64,000 nt of DNA from Methylobacterium sp. J-048 (GCF_022829515.1 NZ_JAKSYL010000131.1:16947-80946), one strand, 5' to 3'. Counted from the first letter of the stretch, positions 34,299-43,246 are shown. The notes: generated from the sequence alone by a model not told the origin. Numbers and translations are program-made.

Positions 34299-36572
34299 AT
34301 GGAATCAGGTACGCAAGACTCCCAGAAAATCCTCGGGACGGCCCAGACCCGGGTCGAGGGACCCGACAAGGTCACGGGCCGGGCGCTCTACGCCTCCGAC
34401 CGGCCCGGCCCGGAGGCGACCGCCCACGCCGCCCTGGTCACCAGCACCATCGCCCGGGGCCGGATCACCGGGTTCGACCTCGGGGCCGCCCAGCGGGTGC
34501 CGGGGGTGCTCGGGATCTTCACGCACCGGGATTTCGCCGGGGCGGTGGCGCCGGTGAAGCACCTGATGGCCGGCGGCTACGCCAACAGCTCGCACCGGCC
34601 GCTGGAGTCCGACGCGGTCGCCTATGCCGGCCAGATCGTGGCCCTGGTGGTGGCCGCCACCCAGGAGGCCGCCGAGGAGGCGGCCGGCGCGGTGCGGGTC
34701 TCCTACGCGGAAGAGCCCGCCGCCGGCGGCTTCGACGCGCCCGGGGCCGAGACCGTCCGGCTGGCGGATCTCAAGGCGCAGCACGCGGACATCGTCCGGG
34801 GCGATGCCGAGGCCGGATGGCGGGACGCCGCGATCCGGGTCGAGGCGCGCTACGAGACCCCGATCCAGCACCACAACCCGATCGAGCTGTTCACCACCCG
34901 GGCCGCCTGGGACGGCGACAGGCTCACCGTGCACGAGCCGACCCGCTATGTCGGCGCCGTGCAGCACGGGCTTGCCGCACAGCTCGGCCTCGACCCCGCG
35001 CAGGTGCGGGTCGTGTCCGGGTTGATCGGCGGCCATTTCGGCTCGAAATTCGCGCTGTCGCAGCACACGGCCCTGGTCGCCCTGGCGGCCCGGCGTCTCG
35101 GGCGAGCGGTCTCGCTCGTCCCGACCCGGCGGCAAGGCTTCACCATCGCCAATTACCGGCCGGAATCGCGCCACGCCATCCGGCTCGGGGCCGAAAGCGA
35201 CGGCCGGTTCACCGCGCTCGTGCACGAGGCCGAGACGGTCACGTCGCGATTCGACCCGTTCGTCATGGAGGGCGCCGAGGTCACGGCGAGCCTCTATGCC
35301 TGCCCGAACATCCGGACCGAGGAGCGGGCGGTGCGGGTCGACCGCAACACCCCGGGGCCGATGCGGGCGCCTCCGGAGGTGCCCTACCTGTTCGCCCTGG
35401 AGAGCGCCGTCGACGAGATGGCGGTGGCGCTGGAGATGGACCCGATCGCCCTGCGGCGGCGCAACGATACGGCGGTCGATCCGGTCTCCGGCAAGCCGTT
35501 CTCGACGCGGCCACTGATGGCCTGCTTCGATGCCGGGGCGCAGGCCTTCGGCTGGGCGCGCCGGGCGCCGCGCTCGGGGACGATGCGGGACGGTCCCTGG
35601 CGCGTCGGACTGGGCTGCGCGGCCTCGGTGCGGCCGGTGAAGATCGCGGCCGCGACCCTGCGGGTGCGGCTGGCTCCGGACGGCAGCGCGGAGGTCGCCT
35701 GCGCGCATCACGAGATCGGCAACGGCATCACCACGCTGCTCGCCATGGGGGCGGCCGAGGGGCTCGGCGTGCCGGTGGCGCGGGTCAACGTCCGGCTCGG
35801 CGACACGGCGCTGCCGGCGGCCGGCATCTCGGGCGGGTCGAGCACGACGACCAGCCTGATGAACGCCCTGGCGCTCGGCTGCGGCCAGATCCGCGAGACC
35901 CTGGCGCAGGCCGCGACGGGGCAGGGCGGCCGCCTCGCCGGCCGGGATCCGGAGACCTTGCGCCTCGCGGATGGGCGGCTCGCCGCGCCGGACGGGAGCG
36001 GGATCGCCCTGGCCGAGACGGTCGGCCCCGAGGGCGTCGAGACGCTCGCCGAATTCGTGCCCGCGGGCGGCGACCGGGCGAAGGCGCTGGCGGCCCTGCG
36101 GCAGGGCCATATCGGGCTGGCACTCGGCGGCGGTGGCCACGCCGTGTCGTGGGGCTTCGGCGCGCAGTTCGCCGAGGTCCACGTCCATGCCGAGACCGGG
36201 GAGATCCGGGTGGCCCGGCTCACCGGCGCCTTCGCGGCGGGGCGGATCCTCAACCCGCTCACCGCCCGGAGCCAGCTCACGGGCGGGATGATCTGGGGCC
36301 TCGGCTCGGCGCTTCTGGAGGAGACGGTGCTCGACGGCGCCGCCTACCGCAATCCGGATCTCGCCGAGTATCTCGTCCCGACCTCGGCCGACGCCCCGGA
36401 GGTCGAGGCGCTGCTGGTGCCGGACCCCGACGACCAAGTCGACGCCCTCGGCCTCAAGGGCCTCGGTGAGCTCGGCATCATCGGCGTCAACGCGGCCATC
36501 GCCAACGCCGTCCACCACGCCACCGGGCGCCGGATCCGCAAGCTGCCGATCCGGCTGGAGGACGTGGCGTGA
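34299..36572 (+). CDS. Xanthine dehydrogenase family molybdopterin-binding large subunit (orphan)
   Basis: 757 residues, PaoC/YagR-like length. It begins ILGTAQTRVEGPDKVTGRAL, as in large subunits of aldehyde oxidoreductases. PIQHHNPIELFTTRAAW, VRVVSGLIGGHFGSKFALSQ, NTPGPMRAPPEVPYLFALES, ACAHHEIGNGITTLLAMGAA and the catalytic Glu motif LGLKGLGELGIIGV are present. Such proteins hold the Mo-cytosine dinucleotide and hydroxylate aldehydes or heterocycles. The partner 2Fe-2S and FAD subunits, normally encoded just upstream, are missing; brnTA lies there instead. It may use subunits encoded elsewhere, or the operon has been disrupted. The ATG has a GGGAG site. Confidence 0.85.
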   Translation: MESGTQDSQKILGTAQTRVEGPDKVTGRALYASDRPGPEATAHAALVTSTIARGRITGFDLGAAQRVPGVLGIFTHRDFAGAVAPVKHLMAGGYANSSHRPLESDAVAYAGQIVALVVAATQEAAEEAAGAVRVSYAEEPAAGGFDAPGAETVRLADLKAQHADIVRGDAEAGWRDAAIRVEARYETPIQHHNPIELFTTRAAWDGDRLTVHEPTRYVGAVQHGLAAQLGLDPAQVRVVSGLIGGHFGSKFALSQHTALVALAARRLGRAVSLVPTRRQGFTIANYRPESRHAIRLGAESDGRFTALVHEAETVTSRFDPFVMEGAEVTASLYACPNIRTEERAVRVDRNTPGPMRAPPEVPYLFALESAVDEMAVALEMDPIALRRRNDTAVDPVSGKPFSTRPLMACFDAGAQAFGWARRAPRSGTMRDGPWRVGLGCAASVRPVKIAAATLRVRLAPDGSAEVACAHHEIGNGITTLLAMGAAEGLGVPVARVNVRLGDTALPAAGISGGSSTTTSLMNALALGCGQIRETLAQAATGQGGRLAGRDPETLRLADGRLAAPDGSGIALAETVGPEGVETLAEFVPAGGDRAKALAALRQGHIGLALGGGGHAVSWGFGAQFAEVHVHAETGEIRVARLTGAFAAGRILNPLTARSQLTGGMIWGLGSALLEETVLDGAAYRNPDLAEYLVPTSADAPEVEALLVPDPDDQVDALGLKGLGELGIIGVNAAIANAVHHATGRRIRKLPIRLEDVA

Positions 36573-36587
36573 GGCAGGCGCCGGCGA

Positions 36588-37697
36588 CTACTCCATCGTC
36601 GGCGCGAGCTTCTTCACGCTCTGCACGTCCTCGCCGAGCCAGGCCGCGTTCTTGGCGGTGCCGTCGAAGGTCGCGCTCGTCTTGAACAGCTCGTACTTGC
36701 CCTCCAGCGCGTAAGGCTTGGAGCGGGACAGCAACTCGGCGACCGTCGCCTTATCCATCGGCTTGAAGGTCTTCACCGCCTCGAAGGCCTGGTCGAGGTC
36801 GCGCTGGTTCTGGATGCCGGTGATCACCACCGAGACCGGCAGGTTCAGCGAGAAATGCAGGTATTCCAGCGGCTTGATCGGCGCGTCGGCCTTCAGGATC
36901 ACCCCGTCGCCAAACGTCTTCATGGCGAGCGGCGCGATGCCCTCGGCCACGAGATGCGGCAGCACAAGATGGCCGAACGAGCGGAAATGCGCGTCCATCA
37001 CGTTGAGCGGCATCTGGCAGGAATCGAACTGGAAGCCGCGCTCCTGCGCGACGCCCAGCATCTGCAGGTGGATGCGCGGGTCCTTGTGGCCGGTGAAGCC
37101 GATATAGCGCAGCTTGCCCTGCTTCTTGGCCTCCAGGAAGCCCTCCATGGCGCCGCCCTCCGCGAAGACGCGGTCCGGGTCGTCGAAGCGCAGGATCTCG
37201 TGATGCTGGACGAGGTCGATCCGGTCGGTGCGCAGGCGCAGGAGCGACTGGTCGATCTGCTTGAGCGCCTCCTCCTTGGTCCGCCCGTCCATCTTGGACA
37301 TCAGGAAGACCTTGTCGCGGTAGCCGCCCTGGGCGAGCGCCGCGCCCATGCGCAGCTCGGAGCGGCCCTCGTTGTAGTCCCAGCAATTGTCCATGAAGGT
37401 GATGCCGCGATCGACGCCCTCGTGGATCAGCCGGGTCGCCTCGTCGTCGGTCACCGCGCTCTTGCCGAGATGGAACCCGCCCATCCCGATCGCCGAGATC
37501 TTTTCCGAGGTCCGGCCGAAGGTGCGGTAGAGCATCTCGCCCCGGCGCTCGCCCGGATCGGTGATCAGCGGCAGGTCGGCCGGATCCTGCGGCCTTGTGT
37601 TCGGAAGCGGCGGGGCGCTCACGGCCGCACCTGCGCTGCCGGCGCCCGTGATTCCCGCGCCGAGCACGGCGCCTTGGAGGAAGCTGCGGCGTTCCAT
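36588..37697 (-). CDS. Tat-exported aldo/keto reductase
   Basis: 369 residues. The N-terminus MERRSFLQGAVLGAGITGAG has a twin-arginine signal (RRSFLQ). The AKR barrel follows from about residue 55: YRTFGRTSEKISAIGMGGFH, GITFMDNCWDYNEGRSELRM (Asp and Tyr), KVFLMSKMDGRTKEEALKQI (Lys) and IDLVQHHEILRFDD (His), so the catalytic tetrad is intact. QRDLDQAFEAVKTFKPMDKA is the usual C-terminal nicotinamide-side region. Tat export of a cofactor-binding reductase is a known but less common AKR layout. Convergent with the molybdoenzyme; the substrate is unknown. Confidence 0.87.
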   Translation of the reverse strand: MERRSFLQGAVLGAGITGAGSAGAAVSAPPLPNTRPQDPADLPLITDPGERRGEMLYRTFGRTSEKISAIGMGGFHLGKSAVTDDEATRLIHEGVDRGITFMDNCWDYNEGRSELRMGAALAQGGYRDKVFLMSKMDGRTKEEALKQIDQSLLRLRTDRIDLVQHHEILRFDDPDRVFAEGGAMEGFLEAKKQGKLRYIGFTGHKDPRIHLQMLGVAQERGFQFDSCQMPLNVMDAHFRSFGHLVLPHLVAEGIAPLAMKTFGDGVILKADAPIKPLEYLHFSLNLPVSVVITGIQNQRDLDQAFEAVKTFKPMDKATVAELLSRSKPYALEGKYELFKTSATFDGTAKNAAWLGEDVQSVKKLAPTME

Positions 37698-37787
37698 CGG
37701 ATATCTCCGTTCGGGAGGAATCTGAAGCGCTCGCCGCCGAAGTGGACACCGGTTCGGCGAAAGAGAGCGCGTCGAAACAAGAGGTTC

Positions 37788-37824
37788 GAGCCGTTCGTGA
37801 TCGCAGCGCGATCGGGAACGGCTC
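37788..37824. repeat. 37-bp palindrome (family C)
   Basis: GAGCCGTTCGTGATCGC and GCGATCGGGAACGGCTC form an imperfect inverted repeat. The right half, GCGATCGGGAACGGCTC, recurs at 29673-29689, and a related hairpin (GAGCCGTTTCC/GAGAACGGCTT) lies near 43208. It sits upstream of the aldo/keto reductase gene and downstream of larB. The adjacent GAAGTGGACACCGGTTC segment at 37739 also looks like the common Hyphomicrobiales palindromic repeat. Confidence 0.55.
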
Positions 37825-37854
37825 CAAGTTCGGGCGGTAACGGGTGGCGGGACA

Positions 37855-38535
37855 TCATCGTTCGACCTCCTGGGCGAGGCGGCTCGCCGCGTTGAGCAGG
37901 CGCAGGGCGGCGCAGGCCGCCCCGTAGCCGTTGTCGATATTGACCACCGTGATCCCGGGGGCGCAGCTCGCCAGCACCGCGTCGAGGGCCGCGCGGCCGC
38001 CCGCGGCGACGCCGTAGCCCACGGAGGTCGGGACCGCGATCACCGCCCCGGCCACGAGGCCGCCGACCACGCTCGGCAGCGCCGCATCCATGCCGGCGGC
38101 GACGATCACCACCGGATGCGCCCGGATCTCCTCGAGCCGGGTGGTCAGCCGCCACAGGCCGGCGACGCCGACATCGGCGAACAGCGTCGCGGCCCGGCCG
38201 GCATAGCCGAGCGTCCGCAAAGCCTCCCGGGCGACGGGCACGTCCGAGGTGCCGGCCGCCACCACGGCGACCCGGGCCGGACCGGCGACCGGCGGGGCCT
38301 GCCCGAACACCGCCGTGCGCGAGACCGGGCAATAGTCGAGCCGCGCCGCAGCCCCGAGCCGGGAGCACTTCTCCGGATCGAGCCGGGTCAGGAGCAGCGA
38401 GGCGCCCCGATCTCCGGCAGCCATCAGGATCGCGTCGATCTGCTCGGCACTCTTGCCGGCGCAGAAGATCGCCTCCTCCAGGCCGATCCGCTCCGGCCGG
38501 GCGAAGTCGAGGGTGAACTCGTCCGCAACGCTCAT
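37855..38535 (-). CDS. larB: Nickel pincer cofactor biosynthesis carboxylase LarB
   Basis: 226 residues. LarB carboxylates and hydrolyses nicotinic acid adenine dinucleotide in the first step of nickel-pincer nucleotide (NPN) synthesis. The C-terminal AIR-carboxylase-like domain is clear: VAVVAAGTSDVPVAREALRT, FADVGVAGLWRLTTRLEEIR, VVIVAAGMDAALPSVVGGLV and VIAVPTSVGYGVAAGGRAAL. The N-terminal part carries LDFARPERIGLEEAIFCAGK. The start ATG overlaps the larE stop by 4 bp, so it is the last gene of a larC-larE-larB operon. No LarA-type racemase is encoded in the window. Confidence 0.9.
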   Translation of the reverse strand: MSVADEFTLDFARPERIGLEEAIFCAGKSAEQIDAILMAAGDRGASLLLTRLDPEKCSRLGAAARLDYCPVSRTAVFGQAPPVAGPARVAVVAAGTSDVPVAREALRTLGYAGRAATLFADVGVAGLWRLTTRLEEIRAHPVVIVAAGMDAALPSVVGGLVAGAVIAVPTSVGYGVAAGGRAALDAVLASCAPGITVVNIDNGYGAACAALRLLNAASRLAQEVER

Positions 38536-39347
38536 GGCCGTGCCGCTCCGACCAGAAAAGCGCTGCCGACCCGGTAGGGTGCGAACCGGACCGGGCCGGA
38601 CAGCCGCGGCGGCGCGATCTCCCGGATGCCGGCCCCGAGTTTTTCGCGACGCTTCGGGTCGAGGGCGGCGAGGCTGCCGGCGTCGAGCTCCACCACCACG
38701 CCCTCGGCGCGCACCCGGCAGCGGACCGCCCGCCTGGCGCCCGTACCGGCATCGAGGGCGCCCCCGACCAGCCGCTCGACCGCGTGGATGAAGCCCAGCG
38801 TCTCCGGCTCGATCGGGATGCCGGTCTCGACCCGGCTCGACAGGCAGGGCGCGGACGGCAAGTCCGCCACCGTTCCGAGGCCGAGGTCGCGGGCGAGCGC
38901 CCGGACGGCCGCCTTGTCGAGGCCGGCCTCCACGTAGGGGTGGCGCACCCCGTGCTCCCGGGCGGCGTCGAGGCCGGGGCGGTACTCGCCGAGGTCGTCG
39001 CGATTGGCGCCGGACAAGATCTGCCTTTCGGTGACGCTCCGGATCGCCCCGTACAGGTTGGTCTTGCAGAAGAAGCAGCGGTTCACGGGGTTGGCCCGGT
39101 AGGCCGGGTCGGCGAACTCACCGGCCTCGATCACCCGCAGGTCCCAGCCCTCCCGGGCGGCCTCGGCCCGGACCCGCGCGGTCGCCTCGCCGGGCACGGC
39201 CGGGGAGACCGCGTGGACGACAAGCGTCGCCTGTGGCGCCAGCCGGTGGGCGAGGGTGGCCAGCGTCAGGCTGTCGACCCCGCCGCTCACCGCCACCGCG
39301 ACGGGCCCGAGTTCCGCCAGCACGGCTTCGAGATGCGCGCGCGTCAC
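38532..39347 (-). CDS. larE: ATP-dependent sacrificial/catalytic sulfur transferase LarE
   Basis: 271 residues from a GTG at 39347 that overlaps the larC stop by 4 bp. LarE adenylates pyridinium dicarboxylate mononucleotide and adds sulfur. The PP-loop VAVSGGVDSLTLATLAHRLA is intact. NRCFFCKTNLYG carries two cysteines and LPSAPCLSSRVETGIPIEPE carries the one aligned with the sulfur-donor Cys. Three cysteines fit the iron-sulfur-cluster type of LarE rather than the single-Cys sacrificial type; this is inference. The C-terminal PVRFAPYRVGSAFLVGAAR closes the family region. Confidence 0.88.
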   Translation of the reverse strand: MTRAHLEAVLAELGPVAVAVSGGVDSLTLATLAHRLAPQATLVVHAVSPAVPGEATARVRAEAAREGWDLRVIEAGEFADPAYRANPVNRCFFCKTNLYGAIRSVTERQILSGANRDDLGEYRPGLDAAREHGVRHPYVEAGLDKAAVRALARDLGLGTVADLPSAPCLSSRVETGIPIEPETLGFIHAVERLVGGALDAGTGARRAVRCRVRAEGVVVELDAGSLAALDPKRREKLGAGIREIAPPRLSGPVRFAPYRVGSAFLVGAARP

Positions 39348-40636
39348 CGCTCCTCCTTCGTGATCTCTTGCAAAGCGAGGCGCTCGGCCGCGCGGCGCAG
39401 GCGCGCCCGGTCGGCCTGGCTCGCCTGGTTCAGGGCGTCGTCGGCCTCGGCCTTGGCGGTGCGTCCGCCCGGCCGGTCGACGACCTTGACCCGGACCGGG
39501 CGCCCCTCCGGCGCGACCGTCACGGCCTCGCGGTCGAGCACCGCGCGCGCGACCGCGTGGTGGCGCAGCCCGATCGTGGTGGTCTCGCGGAAGCAGGCCG
39601 CGATCGCCGCCTCCAGGCTCTCGGGCTGCACCAGGACCTGAATATGGGCCATCATCCGGCCCTTCTTGCCCAGGACCGGCATCTGCACGACGTCGCGCAC
39701 GCCGGGCTCCGCGCGCAGGCGGTCGAGGCCCATGGCCAGATCCTCGCCGGATTGGTCGTCGATCTCGAACGCGATGACCGCGACCTCGCCCCGCTCCGAC
39801 CGGGAGGCGGGCGCGTCGTCCAGCGCCAGCGCGCGCAGGCAATTGCTCAAGCCCGGCAGCACCCTGGTGCCGAAGCCGATGCCGCTGCGCCCGAGCGTGC
39901 CGGGGGGCCGGCCGCGCCCGGGCTCGGTGCCGCAGAGATGGCGCAGAATCGCGGCGCCCGTGGGGGTCACGCGCTCGCCCGGGATCCCGTCGTCGAGGGT
40001 CGAAAAACCTTCGAGCAGGAGCGTGGTGGCCGGCGCCGGCACCGGCAGCGGCCCGTGCTGGGTCCGGACCCGGCCGGAGCCCAGCGGCAGGGCCGAGACG
40101 CTCCAGCTCCGCACGTCCAGCGCGGCGATCAGGTGGGCGGCGGCGACGATGTCGGCGATCGAGTCGAAGGCGCCGACCTCGTGGAACGCCACCGCGTCGA
40201 CCGCGATGCCGTGGACCCGGGCCTCCGCGTCGGCGAGGTGCCCGAAGATCGCCAGCGCATGGGCCCGGACGGCCGGCGCCAGGTCCGCCCGCGCCAGCTC
40301 CGCGCGGATCTCGGACCAGGGCCGGTGGCCGTGCGGCGCCGGATCGTGGGTATGGCTGTGCGGGTGATCGTGCGGGTGAGGCTCGTGATGGTGGTGGGCC
40401 GGGTGGCCGCCGTGCCGATGCGGTGCAGGCGGCGCCTCCGCCCCGGGACCCGAGACCGCGAAGCGCAAGCCCTGCAGGATGCCGTCATTGTGGTCGGGCG
40501 CCGCGCAGGCGATGCGCGGATCGACGGCCCGCACGCTCGCGCGCACGCCCTCCAGATGCTCGGGAAAGGCATCCAGCAGCGCGGCGGCGAACATGTCGCC
40601 GGCCACGCCGCCGAGCGCGTCGAGGTGGATATGCAT
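39344..40636 (-). CDS. larC: Nickel insertase LarC (single ORF)
   Basis: 430 residues. LarC inserts nickel into the thiolated pincer nucleotide. MHIHLDALGGVAGDMFAAAL starts the family region. AVAFHEVGAFDSIADIVAAA, SALPLGSGRVRTQHGPLPVP, ERVTPTGAAILRHLC and GIGFGTRVLPGLSNCLRAL follow; the C-terminal LarC2 part includes RDVVQMPVLGKKGRMMAHIQ. A His-rich stretch (about residues 72-104, HRHGGHPAHHHHEPHPHDHP) probably binds nickel. In Lactobacillus the two halves need a frameshift; here they are one frame. It is the first gene of the lar operon, divergence being to nothing: the BrkB gene upstream is on the same strand. Confidence 0.9.
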   Translation of the reverse strand: MHIHLDALGGVAGDMFAAALLDAFPEHLEGVRASVRAVDPRIACAAPDHNDGILQGLRFAVSGPGAEAPPAPHRHGGHPAHHHHEPHPHDHPHSHTHDPAPHGHRPWSEIRAELARADLAPAVRAHALAIFGHLADAEARVHGIAVDAVAFHEVGAFDSIADIVAAAHLIAALDVRSWSVSALPLGSGRVRTQHGPLPVPAPATTLLLEGFSTLDDGIPGERVTPTGAAILRHLCGTEPGRGRPPGTLGRSGIGFGTRVLPGLSNCLRALALDDAPASRSERGEVAVIAFEIDDQSGEDLAMGLDRLRAEPGVRDVVQMPVLGKKGRMMAHIQVLVQPESLEAAIAACFRETTTIGLRHHAVARAVLDREAVTVAPEGRPVRVKVVDRPGGRTAKAEADDALNQASQADRARLRRAAERLALQEITKEER

Positions 40637-40745
40637 GTCTGTCGGTCGGCCCGAACCGGAATCCTGATGCCGCTCAGATCGGCCGTCGTCGGCTCAAGGC
40701 AAGGGACGCCGCCTCGATCCGGTGACGCGGCGTATCGCCGTCGCC

Positions 40746-41927
40746 TCACTCGGCCGCGGCGCCCACCGAGTCGGCCATGCGCGCCCGCCGCGTGCCCAGC
40801 GGCTGGGGCTCGCCCACCGTCGTGTCCTCGGCGGTCTGGTGCTCCATCTCGGCGTTGAGCTGGGCGCCGGCGAGCACGATCATGGTCGAGATCCAGATCC
40901 AGGTCATGAAGCCGATGGCCGCACCGAGCGAGCCGTAGGTCTTGTTGTAGCTGCCGAAATGGGCGACGTACCAGGAGAACAGCAGCGAGGCGACGATCCA
41001 CAGCACGGCCGCCGCGGCGCCCCCGGGCGTCACCCAGCGCCAGCGCGGCGCGTCCCGGCTCGGGCCGTAGCGGTAGAGCATGGCGAGCCCGAGCAGGACC
41101 GCCACGAGCAGCGCCGGCCAGCGCAGCAGGGTCAGCCACCAGGCATCGGTGCCGAGGCCGACATAGGTCAGCACCACCGGCAGCACCACGACCGCGGCCA
41201 GGGCCAGGATCAGGAAGGCCAGCGCCCCCGCGGTGAAGCCGAGGGAGACCACGTTGAGCAGGACGAAATTGCGCTTCTCGCGCTCGTTGTAGACGATGTT
41301 GAGCGCGTCGAAGACGTGCTTCACGCCGCCATTGGCGCTCCAGACCGACAGGACGATGCTGACGACCAGGCTCAGGCCCAGCGCGGTGTTGCCCTTCTCG
41401 TTCAGCCGCTTGACCTGGTCGCCGAGGATGTCGAGGGCGCCCTGGGGCATGATGCCCTGGAGGCTGGCGAGCTGGTCGTTGATGGTCGAGGCGTCGGCCA
41501 CGAGGCCGTAGCAGGACACCAAAGCCGCCACCGCCGGGAAGATCGCCAGCAGGGTGAAGAAGGTCACCCCCGCCGCGATCAGCGGCAGGCGGTTCTCGCC
41601 GATGTCGCGATAGGTGCGCAGCGCGATGTCCTTCCAGCCCTTGGCGGGGATCTCGGCCGGATGCGTGGCACCCCGTCCGCGATCGGCCTCTCTCCGGGCG
41701 ACCGCCTTCGCGTCGTCGCCCTCGTGCGTGGGCGAAGGCTCGTGCGCCGAGGAACCCGCGAAGGCGGGCCGGGGGCCCGAATCCGTCCGCGGCCCGGTAG
41801 GTCCGGCCGCCCGGCGCGGGAACGCGACCAGGCCGACCAGGGCGGTGGCCAGCGCCAGGGTCCAGACCGTCGAGGCCGGCCCCCCGGGGTCGCGGGCCGC
41901 GCTGCGGTCTGGATCGGGAGAAGCCAT
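40746..41927 (-). CDS. YihY/BrkB-family inner-membrane protein
   Basis: 393 residues. A charged 95-residue N-terminal region precedes the family core: GWKDIALRTYRDIGENRLPL, IAAGVTFFTLLAIFPAVAAL, and about six membrane segments including LGLSLVVSIVLSVWSANGGV, ALAFLILALAAVVVLPVVL and TWIWISTMIVLAGAQLNAEM. The extension with AHEPSPTHEGDDAKA is unusual for the family. BrkB proteins were first linked to serum resistance but their biochemical role is unsettled. The ATG at 41927 has GAGGCG before it. It lies 110 bp upstream of larC on the same strand. Confidence 0.85.
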   Translation of the reverse strand: MASPDPDRSAARDPGGPASTVWTLALATALVGLVAFPRRAAGPTGPRTDSGPRPAFAGSSAHEPSPTHEGDDAKAVARREADRGRGATHPAEIPAKGWKDIALRTYRDIGENRLPLIAAGVTFFTLLAIFPAVAALVSCYGLVADASTINDQLASLQGIMPQGALDILGDQVKRLNEKGNTALGLSLVVSIVLSVWSANGGVKHVFDALNIVYNEREKRNFVLLNVVSLGFTAGALAFLILALAAVVVLPVVLTYVGLGTDAWWLTLLRWPALLVAVLLGLAMLYRYGPSRDAPRWRWVTPGGAAAAVLWIVASLLFSWYVAHFGSYNKTYGSLGAAIGFMTWIWISTMIVLAGAQLNAEMEHQTAEDTTVGEPQPLGTRRARMADSVGAAAE

Positions 41928-41996
41928 CGATACGCCTCGGCGCGGGGTCACGGATCGCCTGCGAACGGCACCCGACGGGGCCGCGGATCCGACAGG

Positions 41997-42022
41997 GGAA
42001 CGCCGCTGTGCACGCCCCGGTT
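41997..42022 (+). promoter_or_regulatory. Possible EcfG-type promoter
   Basis: GGAAC at 41997-42001, then 18 bases and GTT at 42020-42022, close to the EcfG-type layout (GGAAC, 16-18 bases, GTT). It would start transcription about 170 bp before the sigma-factor gene, in line with self-activation. Single match without experimental support. Confidence 0.35.
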
Positions 42023-42201
42023 CGCCGTCCAGTTGTAATCCGTGGCGGTATCCGGTCCTCAGTGCCGCACTCTTGCTTGTATTGGACCGGTTTCATCGTC
42101 CGCGCGCCGGGTTCTAACCCATGTTGGCGCGAGGGCGGCGCAAGCGCGCCACAAGCGTCTGCAACGGGCACGACCGACCCGTTCGCCGACGCCCGGACCT
42201 G

Positions 42202-42951
42202 ATGCCCGACACAGAAGGCCACACCCTGCTCGATCCGGCCCGCGACATCCGGCACGGCCTGCCGGAAGCGGTCCGCAGCCACCTCGGCACCCTGCTCGGC
42301 CTCACCTACGACCAGGTCGGCCCGACCCCGGGGGCTGCCTCGGATCGCTTCGCCGACCTGCTGGCGCGCCTCGACGCCGCGCTCGCCAAGGACCAAGATT
42401 TAGGCGCGGGCGAGCGGGAGGCCGCGTTCCGGGCCGGCCTGCTGAAGGTGGTGCCGGCCCTGCACCGCTTCGCGGTCTCGTTGACCCGCGACCCGGCCGC
42501 GGCCGACGACCTCGTGCAGGATACGCTGCTGCGTGGCTGGCGCGGGCGTACCGGCTTCACCCCCGGCTCCAACCTGGAGGCGTGGCTGTTCACGATCCTG
42601 CGCAACGTGTTCTACAGCCAGCACCGCAAGCACGGCCGCGAGGTCGCCGACACCGACGGCAGCTATGCCGAGCGGCTGACCAGCATCCCGGAGCAGGGCG
42701 GCCATCTCGACCTCCAGGACGTGCGTGCGGCCCTCGAACGTCTCGCGCCCGTGATGCGCGAGGCGCTGGTCCTCGTGGCGATCGAGAACATGAGCTACGA
42801 AGAGGCCGCCGCCGTCATGCAGTGCCAGATCGGCACCGTGAAGAGCCGGGTCTGGCGGGCCCGGGAGCAGCTCGCTCGGATGCTCGGCTATACCGGGGCC
42901 GAGATCGGCAACGACGGGGTGATGCTGTCGGTGACCGCGACCTCGGCCTGA
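42202..42951 (+). CDS. EcfG-type sigma factor with N-terminal NepR-like segment
   Basis: 249 residues, against about 180 for usual EcfG. Residues 75-228 are a typical general-stress ECF15/EcfG sigma factor: LHRFAVSLTRDPAAADDLVQ and LEAWLFTILRNVFYSQHRK (sigma-2), DGSYAERLTSIPEQGGHLDL, then ALERLAPVMREALVLVAIEN with MSYEEAAAVMQCQIGTVKSR (sigma-4). Residues 24-58 read VRSHLGTLLGLTYDQVG, then ASDRFADLLARLD, which lines up with the anti-sigma factor NepR (RLGRQLQALYD... PRLAELLQQLD in the neighbouring nepR). The fusion would put sigma and its inhibitor in one chain. The ATG at 42202 is the first start; no break between the parts is seen. Confidence 0.82.
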   Translation: MPDTEGHTLLDPARDIRHGLPEAVRSHLGTLLGLTYDQVGPTPGAASDRFADLLARLDAALAKDQDLGAGEREAAFRAGLLKVVPALHRFAVSLTRDPAAADDLVQDTLLRGWRGRTGFTPGSNLEAWLFTILRNVFYSQHRKHGREVADTDGSYAERLTSIPEQGGHLDLQDVRAALERLAPVMREALVLVAIENMSYEEAAAVMQCQIGTVKSRVWRAREQLARMLGYTGAEIGNDGVMLSVTATSA

Positions 42952-43246
42952 CGCGGCCTCCACGGTATCCACCGGCGAATACCCCTATCCGACGCGACAC
43001 CCTCTGTATTCGCCAGAAAATTTGACTTAAGTGAAGGCGCCCGGGGTCATTCCCGGGCGACATAGGGCGAGCTAGGTCGATCCGTCGTCCCGGCTCAGCT
43101 CCCGTCGGTGTGACATCCCCCCGATCCACTGACGGGAGCCCCTTTGGGGGGCCCGCCGCCGAAGCAGGCCCCGGCCTGGCGCTCGTAAGCGCGTCCCGTC
43201 AAGGGCTTGAGAGCCGTTTCCGAGAACGGCTTCACGGTGCTCGCCT
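42952..43246. other. Convergent gap between ecfG fusion and nepR
   Basis: 295 bp. A hairpin near 43208-43231 pairs GAGCCGTTTCC with GAGAACGGCTTC and resembles the family-C palindrome. GGGAGCCCCTTTGGGGGGCCC at about 43135 could form another small stem. No coding frame is convincing. Confidence 0.45.
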
